A DNA stretch of 64,000 bases from Leyella lascolaii. Its GTDB lineage: Bacteria; Bacteroidota; Bacteroidia; Bacteroidales; Bacteroidaceae. Positions 1 to 8,270 of this stretch are shown here, in pieces. The notes under the pieces were generated by a model. It searched no databases. It was not told the DNA's origin and was given only the letters and a program-made list of their open reading frames with translations. The stretch is taken from NCBI RefSeq assembly GCF_900079775.1, contig NZ_LT556050.1:347381-411380 (forward strand). The letters run 5' to 3'. Position numbers and translations under genes: made by a program. Each line of letters begins with the position of its first letter. Position 1 is the stretch's first letter.

Positions 1-598
1 TGTGCTGAATATCTATACCTGTAATAATGCTTACGCAGACATTTTTCAGACTGATTTTGGATAACGCCTACAACTTATGGGTATGATACTGCGTATTGCC
101 TCAAGTCGCATTGTGGGGTAAGGGAATATTGAGGGTTGCAGTGGGGATTTCTACCTCAATTTATCTGCTAATTCAGTAAGAGAGGACATGTACACGCAAG
201 AAGGACGTTGAAGGGCTTAGTTGAGGATTTGAGGCAAAAATTCAATATTCTTCAATTCGTTAGAATCCTTATTTGATGTCTCTAATTCTATATACAATGC
301 AAAGTAAACCATTTTTCTGTAAAAAAAGAATAAAACACGAAGAAAATAATAAAATACTTCGCCAAAATCCGTTTTTTAACATTTCACTCTTATTACAATA
401 CGTAAGCAACTCCATTAGGATAATGCGGCTCAGGCGGTATTTATTCACATATATAAATATTCTTCATTGCCGTACGTGATATATATAATAAGGTGTAAAA
501 AACATCCGGAAGGTGTTTTCATGTGTCTTATAAATCAGCTTAGCCAGTCACGCGACTTTTATAATCAGCTTCTTCCAACAGGCAGTCTGTCGTAAAAG
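1..598. other. AT-rich left edge, no convincing gene
   Basis: No open frame here resembles a protein I recognise. The frame beginning at base 2 stays open for about 20 codons to a TAA near base 62 and could be the tail of a gene cut by the window edge, but it is too short to judge. Bases 240-480 are much richer in A/T than the flanking genes. A short motif close to ATAAATCAGCTT occurs twice (about 529-541 and 560-573). Confidence 0.4.
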
Positions 599-650
599 AA
601 ACGTCGGCAGAAGTATGTCCGCATAGCTACGGACTCTTCTGCCGACGTTT
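599..650. terminator. Long hairpin, terminator of the GH125 gene
   Basis: A 15-bp perfect stem (599-613 with 636-650, core ACGTCGGCAGAAG) carries an inner 5-bp stem (617-621 with 630-634). Each outer side has a T-rich tract, so it could act in both directions. It lies about 50 bp past the stop codon of the minus-strand GH125 gene, which makes a terminator the simplest reading. The ACGTCGG/CCGACGT core recurs in the hairpin at 5683-5721. Confidence 0.7.
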
Positions 651-702
651 TATATATCCGCCCGGCACAAGCGTTGCACGTTCATGCCGCGATATGGCGT
701 TC

Positions 703-2163
703 TTATCTCTTCGCGTTCACAAGAAGATCTACCTTGCCGTCATCAATCAGCTTGAGTATAAGCTCACCGAAAAGTGTGTTCTGCCATGCGAACCAAGGAC
801 GAGTGTAGTTGTCCGGATTGTTCTTGTTGAACGATTCGTGCATCAGTCCTGTTCCGGCGTCAGTGCGCTGAAGCGTCTCTATGCACCATTTTATCTCAGC
901 GTCGTCCTGACTTGTGAACGCCTTCATCATTATGGACATTGGCCACACCATGTCATAACCGATGTGCGGACCACCTATGCCCTCGCCTTTCGAGCCGCGG
1001 AAGAAGTAAGGATTGTCCTCGCTCCATACAAAACGGCGTGTGTTCTGATAGATGGGGTCGTTTATATCAACATCACCGAGGTAAGCCATAGCGAGCAGAC
1101 TCGGGACGTTGGCGTCGTCCATGAGGTTGTAGTTGCCGTATCCGTCAACCTCGAAAGCATAAATCTTGCCATACTTGGGATGGTTGTATATGGCGTGCTT
1201 CTGCAGCGCGTCAGCCACCTCGTCAGCCAGAGCGGTACACTCGCCGGCAGTAGCTGCGTCGTTGTTTACCTTTGTAAGAATCTCGGCAGCCTTGCGCAGC
1301 GACGACACTGCCATGAAGTTTGAAGGCACGAGATAAAGGTATGTAGTGGCGTCGTCAGACGGACGGAAGAACGAGCATATGAGTCCGCACGGTTTGGCGG
1401 GAGCACCGAGTCCGTCGTTACATACGGTGTCGAGCTGACGCTCGGTCTTGCGCTGGAACTTGTACGGACCGAGTCCGTTCTTGCGCTGCTGCTCGCGGAA
1501 GGTCTTCAGTATGTTTCTTACGGCAGCCTTCCACTCGTCACCGAACACGGATGTGTCGCCCGTTACCTGCCAGTAATGGTAAGCCAGTCGGAGCGGATAG
1601 CACAGAGAGTCAATCTCATATTTGCGTTCGTGCAGCTCGGGCTTCATGTCTGTGAGGTCGCTTGCCCACGGGTTGTCCTCCAGCGGACCCGGATTGAATG
1701 CGTTGGCATACGGGTCGATGTTGATGCACTTGAGCTGGCGCAGGATCACACCGCGCAACATCTTCTTCAACTCAGGGTCTTTGTTTGCCAGCTGCACATA
1801 GGGCCACACCTGAGCTCCGGAGTCGCGGAGCCACATGGCAGCGATGTCGCCGGTGTAAACGAAAGTGTCGTCCTTGCCGTCGAAGTGCACAGTGGTGTCG
1901 ATAGTGTTCGGGAAGCAGTTCTCAAACATCCATGCCAGATATTTGTTATCCTTCAGGAGCTTCTTCACTTCCTTTATTTTCTTCTCCACAGCATCCGAGC
2001 GGAACAGACGCTCAGACTCCGCCGGACGTTTCGACACGAATGCCGTGGCATCCTTGGCGTGTGTGATGTACTTTTGCGCGTCAAAGTCTTTAGCCTGCGC
2101 AACGTTTGCCGAGAGAGCCAGCATCACGGCTGCTCCGGCAAAGAATTTAAGTCTTTGATTCAT
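703..2163 (-). CDS. GH125 exo-alpha-1,6-mannosidase
   Basis: This 486-residue protein is recognised as glycoside hydrolase family 125 (formerly DUF1237, metal-independent alpha-mannosidase). The family removes terminal alpha-1,6-linked mannose from yeast mannan backbones and N-glycan cores. Residues 1-24 form an export signal ending in AQA, so the enzyme should be periplasmic or surface-exposed. The family motif WLRDS lies at residues 111-115, followed by the conserved NPGPLEDNPWASD and EIDSLCYPLRLAY segments. Length matches the family. It lies 57 bp downstream of the GH76 gene on the same strand, so the pair is probably one operon: the endo enzyme cuts the backbone and this one trims from the ends. 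Substrate in this host is inferred from family. Confidence 0.9.
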   Translation of the reverse strand: MNQRLKFFAGAAVMLALSANVAQAKDFDAQKYITHAKDATAFVSKRPAESERLFRSDAVEKKIKEVKKLLKDNKYLAWMFENCFPNTIDTTVHFDGKDDTFVYTGDIAAMWLRDSGAQVWPYVQLANKDPELKKMLRGVILRQLKCINIDPYANAFNPGPLEDNPWASDLTDMKPELHERKYEIDSLCYPLRLAYHYWQVTGDTSVFGDEWKAAVRNILKTFREQQRKNGLGPYKFQRKTERQLDTVCNDGLGAPAKPCGLICSFFRPSDDATTYLYLVPSNFMAVSSLRKAAEILTKVNNDAATAGECTALADEVADALQKHAIYNHPKYGKIYAFEVDGYGNYNLMDDANVPSLLAMAYLGDVDINDPIYQNTRRFVWSEDNPYFFRGSKGEGIGGPHIGYDMVWPMSIMMKAFTSQDDAEIKWCIETLQRTDAGTGLMHESFNKNNPDNYTRPWFAWQNTLFGELILKLIDDGKVDLLVNAKR

Positions 2164-2220
2164 AGATTTTATATTATATATACATTATTATATTTATACC
2201 TATTATTATATACGGTCTGT

Positions 2221-3387
2221 TCACTTCACCGCCGACAGCCTCGCCATCATCTCAATCATTGCAGCCTGATTGAGCAGAGTGCGCACGCCTTTCTTTCCGC
2301 GCGCGTCATAATGGCGTCCGAAAAGTCCGTCCGCGTCACGCGAACCGCCCTTGCCCCACGCCGTGTCCATCGACGCGAGGAACGCCTTCAGATATTTGCC
2401 GTCGTTGTCCACGCCGTAAAGCTCTATATATCCGCGCAGCATCACTGAGTCGAACCACATTTCTCCGCCCCTCAGAATGCGCAGTCCGTCCGCGCGTCCC
2501 TTGTCCTCGAAGAACCTGTCGTATGCCGCAGCCGCCATGAGACGGGCGTCGTCAAGATATTTTCTGTCGCCCGTTATCTTGTAAAGCATTGCCGCCGCCT
2601 GAAGCATCTGACCCGTATTATACGAATACTTGTCGCGTCCCAGACGACCTTTCAGCGTGAGATGGTCGAAATAGAGATGGTCTGTCTTGTCCTCCAGACT
2701 GTCTTTCGTCCATTTGTATATGTCTTGTCCGCGCTCCAGATATTTCTTCTCCTTCGTAGCGTTATACATCTTCAGTGCGAACACACTTGCAGGAGCGTTT
2801 GAACATGTGTTCTTGCTCTCCTTCTTCTGCTCACACCAGTATATGCCGCCTCCGAGCTTGTCGTCATATCCGGACATCACAAACGTCCATATCTCCTCAG
2901 CCCGTTGCAGATAGCTTTTCTTCCCTGTGGCAGCGTAGAGGTCTGCCATGTCGATGCCGAGCCAAATGTTGTCGTCATAGAAACGGTCGCTCTGCGGAGC
3001 CGTGTTCACATACGACGCATATCCGGCAGGCTGCCGCTTGGTGTCATAATACTTGTCAAGACCTTTCAGCATCATGCCGTCCATGACGTCGAGCCAATGC
3101 TTGTCGCCGGACGCCTCATACATGGCACTCACCGACGACACCATAGCCGAATATCCCCAAAGGAACGAATAAGGGTTCTGTCCTTCCTTCACCGGCACCG
3201 CCTCCTGCAAAAGCACCTTGTCGTCCGTCGCCATGTGTTTTCTCACCGCGTCGAATGTCTGCGACGCTCTTTTCATAAGATAGGCATTGCCTCCGTCCTT
3301 CGCCGAGGCACTTGCGCACACACCGCCCAATGCTGCCAGTGCGACGACCGTCAGCAATATGCGGTTAAATAAACTATTGTTCGTCAT
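2221..3387 (-). CDS. GH76 endo-alpha-1,6-mannanase
   Basis: This 388-residue protein matches glycoside hydrolase family 76, which hydrolyses internal alpha-1,6-mannosidic bonds of fungal mannan. Residues 1-29 are a signal peptide (hydrophobic core LLTVVALAALG, small residues before KDGG). The adjacent aspartates of the family's catalytic pair are seen at D138-D139 in YDDNIWLGID. Aromatic helices typical of the (alpha/alpha)6 barrel follow (GGGIYWCEQ, YSYNTGQMLQ). It is the first gene of a two-gene operon with GH125. Its likely promoter is about 390 bp upstream (3777-3807), beyond a repeat array that would form the leader. No SusC/SusD or regulator lies next to it, unlike full mannan utilisation loci. 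Confidence 0.88.
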   Translation of the reverse strand: MTNNSLFNRILLTVVALAALGGVCASASAKDGGNAYLMKRASQTFDAVRKHMATDDKVLLQEAVPVKEGQNPYSFLWGYSAMVSSVSAMYEASGDKHWLDVMDGMMLKGLDKYYDTKRQPAGYASYVNTAPQSDRFYDDNIWLGIDMADLYAATGKKSYLQRAEEIWTFVMSGYDDKLGGGIYWCEQKKESKNTCSNAPASVFALKMYNATKEKKYLERGQDIYKWTKDSLEDKTDHLYFDHLTLKGRLGRDKYSYNTGQMLQAAAMLYKITGDRKYLDDARLMAAAAYDRFFEDKGRADGLRILRGGEMWFDSVMLRGYIELYGVDNDGKYLKAFLASMDTAWGKGGSRDADGLFGRHYDARGKKGVRTLLNQAAMIEMMARLSAVK

Positions 3388-3448
3388 CTTTTGTAAAAAT
3401 AATCAAGCTTATGGGTTAGTAAATACCATATAAATCAAGACAGAGAGC

Positions 3449-3785
3449 AAGGTGGTGCAAGGCGAGAGCAACGACAAGGAGGGAAAACAAAGTTTTACCA
3501 GACTTGGCATTGCCGAGCCGAAGCCCACCTTATGCAAAGGCGGTGCAAGGCGAGAGCAACGACAAGGAGGGAAAACAAAGTTTTACCGGACTTGGCATTG
3601 CCGAGCCGAAGCCCACCTTATGCAAAGGTGGTGCAAACGAGTGGAAAGAGAACTTGTTCTCAATTTTCCGAGTGCAGCCCACCTTATGCAAAGGTGGCGC
3701 AAGGCGAGTGCAACGACAAGGAGGGAAAACAGAGTTTTACCGGACTTGGCATTGCCGAGCCGAAGCCCACCTTATGCAAAGATAC
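3449..3785 (-). repeat. Two-hairpin repeat array (family 1), locus 1
   Basis: On the minus strand this is an array of units 88, 66 and 88 bp long. Each unit starts with a 7-bp stem around loop TGCAT (arms CCACCTT/AAGGTGG at 3613-3631 and 3679-3697, near-perfect at 3525-3543, half at 3767-3785). A second stem follows (AAAAC/GTTTT in the 88-bp type, GAGAAC/GTTCTC at 3648-3661 in the 66-bp type). The same plan with different arm sequences recurs at 6072, 19479, 37310 and 41268. Open frames through this array are products of the repetition. It lies between a promoter (3777-3807) and the mannanase start (3387). Confidence 0.85.
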
Positions 3786-3807
3786 AAAATAAAAATATCC
3801 GCACAAA
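3777..3807 (-). promoter_or_regulatory. Sigma-ABfr-type promoter reading into the repeat array
   Basis: On the minus strand TTTG (3807-3804) is followed after exactly 19 nt by TATCTTTG (3784-3777). This is the Bacteroidetes -33/-7 pattern. Transcription would run left through the array into the GH76-GH125 operon. The -7 box is itself the outer half of the last hairpin of the array. Confidence 0.6.
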
Positions 3808-3954
3808 TAAAATACGTCAAAAAAAACAACGCCACACCAAATAAGCACAATCGTACAACAGATGTCACAATATACCTCCGCCGCATTATCCAATCACAGG
3901 TGGCGTAATGCCTGCACACACGCCATTAACAACCAACGCTGCCTAACAAAAGTA

Positions 3955-4300
3955 GAGACGCAAAATTTTGCGTCTCACAAGCAGGAGGCTGAGGAATACA
4001 CGTGCAACTGCCTGACAATGAAGGAATGACATGATGAACGGGAGACGCAAGATTTTGCGTCTCTACTGAAGGGAGGCTGATGAATACTCATGCAACTGAC
4101 TGACAATGAAGGAATGCCATACCGACCGGGAGACGCAAGATTTTGCGTCTCTACTGGAGGATGGCTGAGGAATGCACGTGCAAACGCCCGACAATGAAGG
4201 AATGCCATGCCAATCGGGAGACGCAAGATTTTGCGTCTCTACTGGAGGACGGCTGAGGAATGCACATGCAACTGCCCGAAAATGAAGGAATGGACACTGC
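3955..4300. repeat. GAGACGC palindromes (family 2), cluster A
   Basis: Four 22-bp palindromes (GAGACGCAARA joined to TTTTGCGTCTC) start at 3955, 4042, 4130 and 4218, so the period is 87-88 bp. The 65-bp stretches between them are close copies of each other (for example GGCTGAGGAATGCAC, ACAATGAAGGAATG). It is therefore a tandem repeat and not a CRISPR array, where spacers would differ. Relatives sit at 25617, 37183 and 40514. Confidence 0.9.
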
Positions 4301-4374
4301 CGAGCCGCATCCTGTATTAATAAAATATACGTAAAAAATATTGCACAAAAGCACATGAAATAAGAAAAACAGTA

Positions 4375-4382
4375 TATCTTTG
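4375..4382 (+). promoter_or_regulatory. -7 box for the acyltransferase
   Basis: TATCTTTG lies 32 nt before the ATG at 4415. No clear -33 TTTG is seen at the expected spacing. Confidence 0.45.
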
Positions 4383-4414
4383 CACCGCTAATCATCTAAA
4401 AACCCACAAAAAGA

Positions 4415-5560
4415 ATGAACAATTTGAACAAAAAGGAACACATTGTATGGCTCGACGTCGTGCGCCTCGTCGCCATGATAATGGTAATAGGCGTACACTG
4501 CATCGACCCGTTCTACATCTCCCCGGTTCTCGGAAAACTGCCCGAATACAAGAGTTGGGCAGCCATCTACGGCTCGCTGCTCCGCCCGTCCGTACCGCTT
4601 TTCGTGATGATGACCGGTCTGCTGCTGCTCCCCATAGGCGACATGAGCATAAAGGACTTCTACAAGAAGCGCATCCCGCGCATACTATGGCCCATGCTTA
4701 TATGGTCGGTGCTCTACAACATATTCCCGTGGTTCACGGGCGTCATAGGTCTGCCGAAGGAGATTATAGGCGACTTTTTCTGCTACGTGCAGGGCAACGA
4801 GTCGCAGGCTCTCGCCGACTCTCTTCGCAGTGTGGCGATGATTCCGTTGCAGTTCAGCTTCACCGAGAACCACATGTGGTACATGTATCTGCTCATCGGC
4901 ATGTATCTCTACATACCCTTCTTCTCGGCATGGATAGAGAAATACGGCAGAAGTGCGGAACGCCTGTTCCTCACCATATGGGCTGTGTCGCTCTTCCTCC
5001 CCTACGGCGAGGCATACATCAGCAAGTATCTGTTCGGTGAGGCTACATGGAACGAGTTCGGACTGTTCTACTACTTCGCAGGATTCTCAGGCTATCTGCT
5101 GCTCGGACACTATCTGCGACGCGGCAACGACTGGAGCCTCGGCAAGACTCTCGCGGTGAGCGCGGTGATGTTCGCAGCCGGATATGCCGTCACTTTCACA
5201 GGTTTCAGCGCGGCTGCCGCCAACCCGGCGTCAACGGAGCTCGACATGGAACTGTACTTCACGTTCTGCAGTCCGAACGTGGTGCTCATGACAATCGCCG
5301 TGTTCCTCCTGCTGCAAAAAGTGAAGATAAACGGCGCGCGCATGCGCAAGGCTCTCGCCACCATGCCCAAATACGGTTTTGGCATATACATCGTGCACTA
5401 CTTCGTGGTAGGTCCGGTGTTCCTGCTCATAGGTGAGATGTCGCTGCCAATACCTCTTCAGGTGCCTGTGATGGCTATAATGATATTCATGATATCCTAT
5501 GCCTTCACATGGGCGATGTACAGACTGCTCGGCAGAAAGGCGCGTTACATAATGGGATAA
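4415..5560 (+). CDS. Acyltransferase family 3 membrane protein
   Basis: This 381-residue polytopic membrane protein belongs to the acyltransferase-3 family (OafA/YrhL/NodX type), whose members move acetyl or other acyl groups onto surface glycans or peptidoglycan. The N-terminal signature is visible: IVWLDVVRLVAMIMVIGVHCID, with the family's conserved histidine in the first membrane helix, then FVMMTGLLLLP and KRIPRILWPML. About ten hydrophobic segments span the rest. Length is usual for the stand-alone form without an SGNH domain. The gene is monocistronic, with its own -7 box and a hairpin terminator at 5683-5725. The acceptor cannot be predicted, since no polysaccharide gene is adjacent. 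Confidence 0.85.
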   Translation: MNNLNKKEHIVWLDVVRLVAMIMVIGVHCIDPFYISPVLGKLPEYKSWAAIYGSLLRPSVPLFVMMTGLLLLPIGDMSIKDFYKKRIPRILWPMLIWSVLYNIFPWFTGVIGLPKEIIGDFFCYVQGNESQALADSLRSVAMIPLQFSFTENHMWYMYLLIGMYLYIPFFSAWIEKYGRSAERLFLTIWAVSLFLPYGEAYISKYLFGEATWNEFGLFYYFAGFSGYLLLGHYLRRGNDWSLGKTLAVSAVMFAAGYAVTFTGFSAAAANPASTELDMELYFTFCSPNVVLMTIAVFLLLQKVKINGARMRKALATMPKYGFGIYIVHYFVVGPVFLLIGEMSLPIPLQVPVMAIMIFMISYAFTWAMYRLLGRKARYIMG

Positions 5561-5682
5561 ATAAGGGCTGCGGATTGCAGATCGTGGTTCTGACTTTGCA
5601 TTAATTAACAGTAAAATCGTCAGCATTTAACATACACGCGGACGCAATCAAACATATCACCAACCATAAAAGCTGACAACAG

Positions 5683-5725
5683 ACGTCGGAAACGGTAGAA
5701 CTGCAAAACCGTTTCCGACGTTTTT
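5683..5725 (+). terminator. Intrinsic terminator after the acyltransferase
   Basis: A perfect 14-bp stem (5683-5696 with 5708-5721, ACGTCGGAAACGGT) with an 11-nt loop is followed by TTTTTATTTG. Confidence 0.75.
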
Positions 5726-5860
5726 ATTTGCCGGAAAGGCTCTTCCGTGTCACAGAAAAGGCTTTCCGACGTCACAATAAAGCCTTTGTCATCATGCAGG
5801 AAAGGCTCTTCCGCAAACTGATAAAGGCTCTTTGAGAATGCGGAAGAAAACATATCGTAC
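5726..5860. repeat. GGAAAAGGCTTTTCC-like inverted repeats (family 3)
   Basis: Successive short imperfect palindromes of the kind GGAAAGGCTCTTCCG, AGAAAAGGCTTTCCG, AATAAAGCCTTTG and GGAAAGGCTCTTCCG are spaced about 25-35 bp apart. Similar runs occur at 18060-18165, 38128-38200 and 54337-54530. No gene is seen between here and 6072. Confidence 0.6.
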
Positions 5861-6071
5861 GGCTATTCATATAGAACGGACTGAAAGACAACGCATTGAG
5901 CCATACCGGTCATGACGCCCGAAAACAGCGCATAAGTCCACAGCATTACTCCGTTACGCGAATACGGAGGTTTCAGAGATTAATATTTAACACTTTATAT
6001 TTTCATTACGCAAAAATAAGTTAATAAGAATCCGTTCAACAACAATATGACCTCTTTTATCGATAAAATTC

Positions 6072-6322
6072 TTATCTTTGTATAAGATAAGCGGCGTCTC
6101 GGCAGTGTCAAGCCTGGTAAAACTCCGTTTTCCCGACTTGCCGTTGCGCTCGACTTGCATTATCTTTGTATAAGATAAGCGGCACTCGGGCAAATAAGAG
6201 CAAGCTCTTTTGCCGCTCGCTTGCATTATCTTTGTATAAGATAAGCGGCATCTCGGCAGTGTCAAGCCTGGCAAAACTCCGTTTTCCCGACTTGCCGTTG
6301 CGCTCGATTTGCATTATCTTGA
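6072..6322 (+). repeat. Two-hairpin repeat array (family 1), locus 2
   Basis: Three plus-strand units have first hairpins at 6072-6090, 6160-6178 and 6226-6244 (arms TTATCTT/AAGATAA, loop TGTAT), giving periods of 88 and 66 bp. Second hairpins are AAAAC/GTTTT (6119-6131, 6273-6285) and AAGAGC/GCTCTT (6196-6209), the latter enclosed by GGCAA/TTGCC. The order of 88- and 66-bp types matches locus 1. Each first hairpin contains TATCTTTG, a good -7 promoter box. Confidence 0.85.
6138..6168 (+). promoter_or_regulatory. Promoter inside the repeat array
   Basis: TTGC (6138-6141) and TATCTTTG (6161-6168) are separated by 19 nt. The third unit repeats TATCTTTG at 6227-6234, about 160 nt before the esterase start. 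Either could drive that gene. Confidence 0.5.
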
Positions 6323-6395
6323 ACATCAACTGACAGTATCTTGCCGTCAGGCAACACTCTCTGTAATACAGACAGTACACATAAAAAACAGGAAA

Positions 6396-7193
6396 ATGAG
6401 ACGACTCATACTTGCATTCGCGGCACTTTGCGCATCGCTTACGCTTGCCGCACAGGACAAATACAAGACAGTGAAGGACATACAATATGTCAGCGACAGC
6501 GACACATCGGCATACAGACGCGAGCGTTGCAAGCTCGACATCTACATGCCCGAAGGACGCAAGGGCTTCAAGACCATCGTGTGGTTTCACGGCGGCGCGC
6601 TCGAGGGCGGCTCAAAGGAGCTGCGTCCGGAGCTGCAAAACTCGGGCATAGCCATCGTCGCGCCCAACTACAGACTCTTTCCACGCTGCAAATGCCCCGA
6701 CTACACGCGCGACGCGGCTGCCGCCGTGGCGTGGACGGTGAAGCACATAGCCGAATATGGAGGCGACCCTTCGCAGGTTTACGTGGGCGGACACTCCGCC
6801 GGAGGATACCTCACACTCATGCTCGCACTCGACAAGAGCTATCTGGCGGAATACGGAACAGACGCCGACTCCATACGGGCTTACTTCCCCGTGAGCGGTC
6901 AGGCGGCTACCCACTACACCATAAGGAAGGAACGCAAGATTTCGTTCACACTGCCTGTCGTGGACAAATACGCACCGCTAAACAACGCGCGGAAGCTCGG
7001 CACACGCCTGGTTCTGTACACCGGAGACCGCCGTCTGGAGCAGATGGCGCGCTATGAGGAGAATCTCTACCTTAAAGCGGTGCTCGAGGGAGTGGGCAAC
7101 AGCGAGATACCCATACACGAACTAAGCGGGTTCGACCACGGAGGAGTGGTCTCACCGGCATGTCTGCTGATAAAAGGAGAGATGTCGAGATAG
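6396..7193 (+). CDS. Exported alpha/beta-hydrolase (esterase/lipase type)
   Basis: This 265-residue hydrolase of the carboxylesterase/HSL-like alpha/beta superfamily probably cleaves an ester. The oxyanion-hole motif HGG is at 65-67, the nucleophile elbow GHSAG has Ser134, and a C-terminal FDHGG supplies the likely catalytic His. The ATG at 6396 is preferred over an in-frame one at 6309 because it gives a clean signal peptide (MRRLILAFAALCASLTLAAQ), while the extension is encoded by repeat-adjacent sequence. Its leader contains the hairpin array at 6072-6322. Substrate is unknown. It lies 96 bp ahead of metF and may be cotranscribed with it, though no functional link is evident. Confidence 0.8.
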   Translation: MRRLILAFAALCASLTLAAQDKYKTVKDIQYVSDSDTSAYRRERCKLDIYMPEGRKGFKTIVWFHGGALEGGSKELRPELQNSGIAIVAPNYRLFPRCKCPDYTRDAAAAVAWTVKHIAEYGGDPSQVYVGGHSAGGYLTLMLALDKSYLAEYGTDADSIRAYFPVSGQAATHYTIRKERKISFTLPVVDKYAPLNNARKLGTRLVLYTGDRRLEQMARYEENLYLKAVLEGVGNSEIPIHELSGFDHGGVVSPACLLIKGEMSR

Positions 7194-7289
7194 CTCCGCC
7201 ACAACGCTTCAAGCCGCACGCGACGTGACATGCTACGGCTGCAAGGAGAACTAAAAATAAAACAACAAAGACAATATACGCCCATAAGA

Positions 7290-8243
7290 ATGAAAATAAA
7301 GGAAATGCTGAGCCGCACGGACAGGCGCACTTTCTCGTTCGAGGTGCTCCCGCCGCTCAAAGGCACGGGCACGGGCAGCCTGTTCTCTACCATAGAGAAG
7401 CTGAAGGAGTTCGCTCCGGCTTACATCAACATCACCACACATCACAGCGAATATGTCTACCGCGAGACCGGAGGAGGACTGTTCGAGAGACGGCGCATAA
7501 GGCGTCGCCCGGGAACGATTGCCGTCGCCGCCGCGATAAAGAACAGGTTCGGCATACCTGTCATTCCCCACGTCATATGCAGCGGAGCTACCATCGAGGA
7601 CATCGAATACGAACTGCTCGACCTCCAGTTTCTCGGAATAGACAACCTCCTGCTGCTGCGCGGAGACAAGGCTAAGGAGGACCGCAACTTCATTCCGACG
7701 CCAAACGGGCACGCGCACACCACCGACCTGATAAGGCAGGTGAACATGTTCAACAACGGATTCTTTGCCGACGGCACACCGATAAAATGTCCCATGGGCA
7801 CCTTCGACTACGGCGTGGCGGCATATCCGGAGAAACATGAGGAGGCGCCTAACATCGAGATGGACATGAAATGGCTGAAGGCGAAGCAGGAACTGGGGGC
7901 GCAGTATGCCGTGACACAGCTGTTCTACGACAACAGCAAGTATTTCGAGTTTGTCAGGAAAGCGCGCGCGATGGGCATACACATACCAATAATACCGGGC
8001 ATAAAGCCTTTCACAAAGGTGTCGCAGCTCACTGCCGTACCCCGTACGTTCAGGTGCGACCTGCCGCAGGAGCTCGCGCTGGAGGCTGTCAGGTGCAAGA
8101 GCGACGACGACGCGCGCGCCCTCGGCATAGAGTGGACCACGACGCAGTGCCGCGAACTGTATGCGGCGGGCGTGACAAACATACACTTCTACACGATGTC
8201 GGCATCCGACTCTGTGAGGGAGATTGTAAGTAACATATTGTAA
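7290..8243 (+). CDS. metF: Methylenetetrahydrofolate reductase
   Basis: This 317-residue protein is the flavin-dependent 5,10-methylenetetrahydrofolate reductase, which makes 5-methyl-THF for methionine synthesis. It shows the N-terminal FSFEVLPP signature with the family's catalytic Glu, then PHVICSG, DNLLLLRGDK, and QYAVTQLFYD followed by IPIIPGIKPF. This is the order expected of the TIM barrel, at normal bacterial length. The start at 7290 (MKIKEMLSRTD) aligns with the family; an upstream in-frame start at 7230 would add an atypical basic extension. It heads a tight same-strand run with holB, ricT and gldH (gaps 27 and 54 bp, then a 4-bp overlap). Confidence 0.95.
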   Translation: MKIKEMLSRTDRRTFSFEVLPPLKGTGTGSLFSTIEKLKEFAPAYINITTHHSEYVYRETGGGLFERRRIRRRPGTIAVAAAIKNRFGIPVIPHVICSGATIEDIEYELLDLQFLGIDNLLLLRGDKAKEDRNFIPTPNGHAHTTDLIRQVNMFNNGFFADGTPIKCPMGTFDYGVAAYPEKHEEAPNIEMDMKWLKAKQELGAQYAVTQLFYDNSKYFEFVRKARAMGIHIPIIPGIKPFTKVSQLTAVPRTFRCDLPQELALEAVRCKSDDDARALGIEWTTTQCRELYAAGVTNIHFYTMSASDSVREIVSNIL

Positions 8244-8270
8244 AATCTGAAATAGAACACTGAAGAGAGA

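Noticed and set aside
694-2448. Long plus-strand open frames opposite GH125 and GH76
   Set aside because: Antisense shadows of well-supported genes; no recognisable product.
3452-3908. Overlapping open frames of 86-134 codons with repeated peptide motifs
   Set aside because: They translate the tandem repeat units in three frames and have no start context or domain.
3955-4240. CRISPR-like array of four repeats with about 65-bp spacers
   Set aside because: The stretches between repeats are near copies of one another, the repeat is a full palindrome, and no cas genes are present.
3975-4395. Minus-strand open frames of 67-110 codons
   Set aside because: They are generated by the palindromic repeats of cluster A.
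5600-6070. Possible small gene between the acyltransferase and the repeat array
   Set aside because: Frames here translate the inverted repeats and end at random stops; no domain seen.
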